Below are positions 6,247 through 7,049 of a DNA stretch of 7,049 bases, one piece after another. Source of the stretch: Clostridiales bacterium. GTDB taxonomy: Bacteria; Bacillota; Clostridia; Christensenellales; Aristaeellaceae. The notes below the pieces were generated by a model. It searched no databases, had not been told where the DNA came from, and saw only the letters and a program-made list of their open reading frames with translations. Position numbers and translations under genes: made by a program. Position 1 is the first letter of the stretch; each line of letters begins with the position of its first letter. The DNA lies in assembly GCA_022776785.1 (NCBI GenBank), contig JALFHA010000075.1, forward strand, positions 1-7,049, read 5' to 3'.

Positions 6247-6929
6247 AGATAACGGATATGCGATTAATCAGCAAGCTGTCGAAGGACGGAAGCACAATCA
6301 GGAAGTATGCAAGGAGCGGGACGCGTATATTGATCCTTGCCGCGCAACGGCGTTTGTTCTCGTGGTTCTGCACCACAGCGGCATCGGCAGACTGGGCAAG
6401 TATATTCTGGGTTTTCACATGCCGGTGTTCTTTATCATTGCTGGGCTGACCTTCAATGTCATCCATGCAGAGAACAGAGACGTCAAACTCTTTTCAATCA
6501 AGCGTTTTCGGCAGCTGGTTGTGCCCTACTTTGAATTTGAGCTTCTGAATCTGGGGTTAACCTGGCTGCTTGAAGCGGCCAGCATCGGCAGTTATCATGC
6601 CCCATTATTGCCGGCTGCGAAAAGCATTCTGCTATGTATCAACAACAGCGCATATATCGGAATATCCCTGAGGCTCTGGTTTTTGCCCTGTATGGCGCTG
6701 TCTTCCATTGTTTTTGTCGCCATATTATCCTTAGCCAAGGCCGGCAAGAAGAATGCAGCGTGCTTTTTCCTGATGTGCTTTTCGCTTTTTGCCCATTATA
6801 TGCTGCAGGTATTCCTTCATAAAAGGCTTCCGTTCACACTGGATATTTCACTATTGGCGTTTTTTTTACATTGCTTTCGGCTACGTTTTCAAAGAAAGCC
6901 TGTATAAACTGATACTGTCTTGCACTTAA
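6233..6929 (+). pseudogene. Acyltransferase-3 family membrane protein (fucose 4-O-acetylase-like), frameshifted and 3'-truncated
   Basis: The family transfers acetyl or other acyl groups to cell-surface glycans through a multi-pass membrane domain. Residues counted from ATG 6236: YIDPCRATAFVLVVLHHSG at 31-49 is the first helix with the family's conserved histidine; ILGFHMPVFFIIAGLTFN at 57-74 is the hallmark FHMPxFFxxxG block; then KRFRQLVVPYFEFELL, LWFLPCM at 147-153, and several hydrophobic helices. The open frame stops at 6907 with a charged, non-membrane tail. Reading one base later after the T8 run at 6860-6867 gives YIAFGYVFKESLYKLIL, which continues the family pattern before a stop at 6927-6929. 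The repaired product is about 230 residues, against the usual 320-350, so the last helices are missing. Start choice is weak: ATG 6233 and 6236 lack a clear ribosome binding site. Base composition is much lower in G+C than in the neighbours, pointing to transfer. Family assignment is firm; substrate is unknown. Confidence 0.72.
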
Positions 6930-6963
6930 AAGCTCGAATATAAGCGCGAAGCGAAGAAGGGAG

Positions 6964-6986
6964 TTTGAGGGATGAAATCCCTCAAG
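6964..6986 (+). repeat. Perfect 9-bp hairpin
   Basis: TTGAGGGAT (6965-6973) and ATCCCTCAA (6977-6985) pair perfectly around the loop GAA, and a T-G wobble can extend the stem by one. No T tract follows on the plus strand, so it is not a standard intrinsic terminator in that direction. On the minus strand it is followed by CTCCCTTCTTCGC, also without a T run. Confidence 0.6.
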
Positions 6987-6988
6987 CA

Positions 6989-7049
6989 GGTTTGGAATCG
7001 CAGCCTGCCGCCCGCTGTGCGGGAAACAGGCAGGCGGAGATTGGAAACC
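6989..7049 (+). repeat. 61-base composite hairpin reaching the window end
   Basis: Nested complementary blocks, from outside in: GGTTT 6989-6993 with AAACC 7045-7049; AATC 6996-6999 with GATT 7039-7042; GCCTGCC 7003-7009 with GGCAGGC 7029-7035; CCCGC 7011-7015 with GCGGG 7019-7023, loop TGT. These make 21 Watson-Crick pairs. The outer internal loops are symmetric (GG opposite GG, and three bases opposite three), and the innermost is asymmetric (G opposite AAACA). The pairing closes exactly on the last base, so the stem may continue outside. Strand of action is unknown. Confidence 0.55.

Larger units (their letters stand above)
6930..7049. other. Gene-free tail with two stem-loops; possible repeat element or structured RNA
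   Basis: After the acyltransferase remnant ends, the sequence changes to a purine-rich lead-in (AGCGCGAAGCGAAGAAGGG) and then two consecutive hairpins at 6964-6986 and 6989-7049. No convincing coding frame, tRNA or rRNA is visible. The abrupt change near 6930 suggests the edge of an inserted or repeated unit whose other side lies beyond the window. I cannot name a family. Confidence 0.4.

Noticed and set aside
6930..7049. CRISPR array or tRNA gene in the tail
   Set aside because: There are no regularly spaced direct repeats and no cloverleaf with a T-loop or anticodon stem; the structure is nested hairpins only.

Overview
The window reads as chromosome of a G+C-rich, endospore-forming member of the Firmicutes (Clostridia-like; a high-GC gut lineage is plausible but not proven). 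The grounds are a clear germination protease gene (gpr), strong AGGAGG-type ribosome binding sites before nearly every gene, and G+C-rich coding sequence (one hand-counted 60-base line in gpr has 45 G/C and one in nadE has 38).

Layout: bases 1-4128 hold four genes on the minus strand, which read in transcription order gpr (germination protease), a D-alanyl-D-alanine carboxypeptidase, rnz (ribonuclease Z) and cca (CCA-adding enzyme, which runs off the left edge). gpr and the carboxypeptidase are 30 bases apart and look co-transcribed from a sporulation-type promoter. rnz and cca follow their own near-consensus housekeeping promoter (TTGACA, 18 bases, TACAAT), which starts just after the carboxypeptidase stop codon. 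Bases 4129-4250 are an A+T-richer divergent regulatory region shared by gpr and nadE, with overlapping promoter-like boxes and an 8-base inverted repeat. Bases 4251-6167 hold nadE on the plus strand, a full-length glutamine-dependent NAD+ synthetase.

Immediately after the nadE stop codon composition drops (two sampled lines have 29 and 22 G/C of 60). There lies a degraded membrane acyltransferase gene (acyltransferase-3, fucose 4-O-acetylase-like), frameshifted at a run of eight T and cut short at its 3' end. The last 120 bases hold no gene. They contain two stem-loops, one of which is a 61-base composite hairpin that closes exactly at the window end and may continue beyond it; this looks like a repeat element or a structured RNA.

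Functionally, rnz and cca perform successive steps of tRNA 3' end maturation. gpr and the carboxypeptidase both suit the forespore/spore compartment (degradation of small acid-soluble spore proteins, and peptidoglycan trimming). nadE makes NAD+. I see no wholly new system. The least explained material is the tail from about 6168 onward: the acyltransferase remnant, the T8 frameshift and the composite hairpin.
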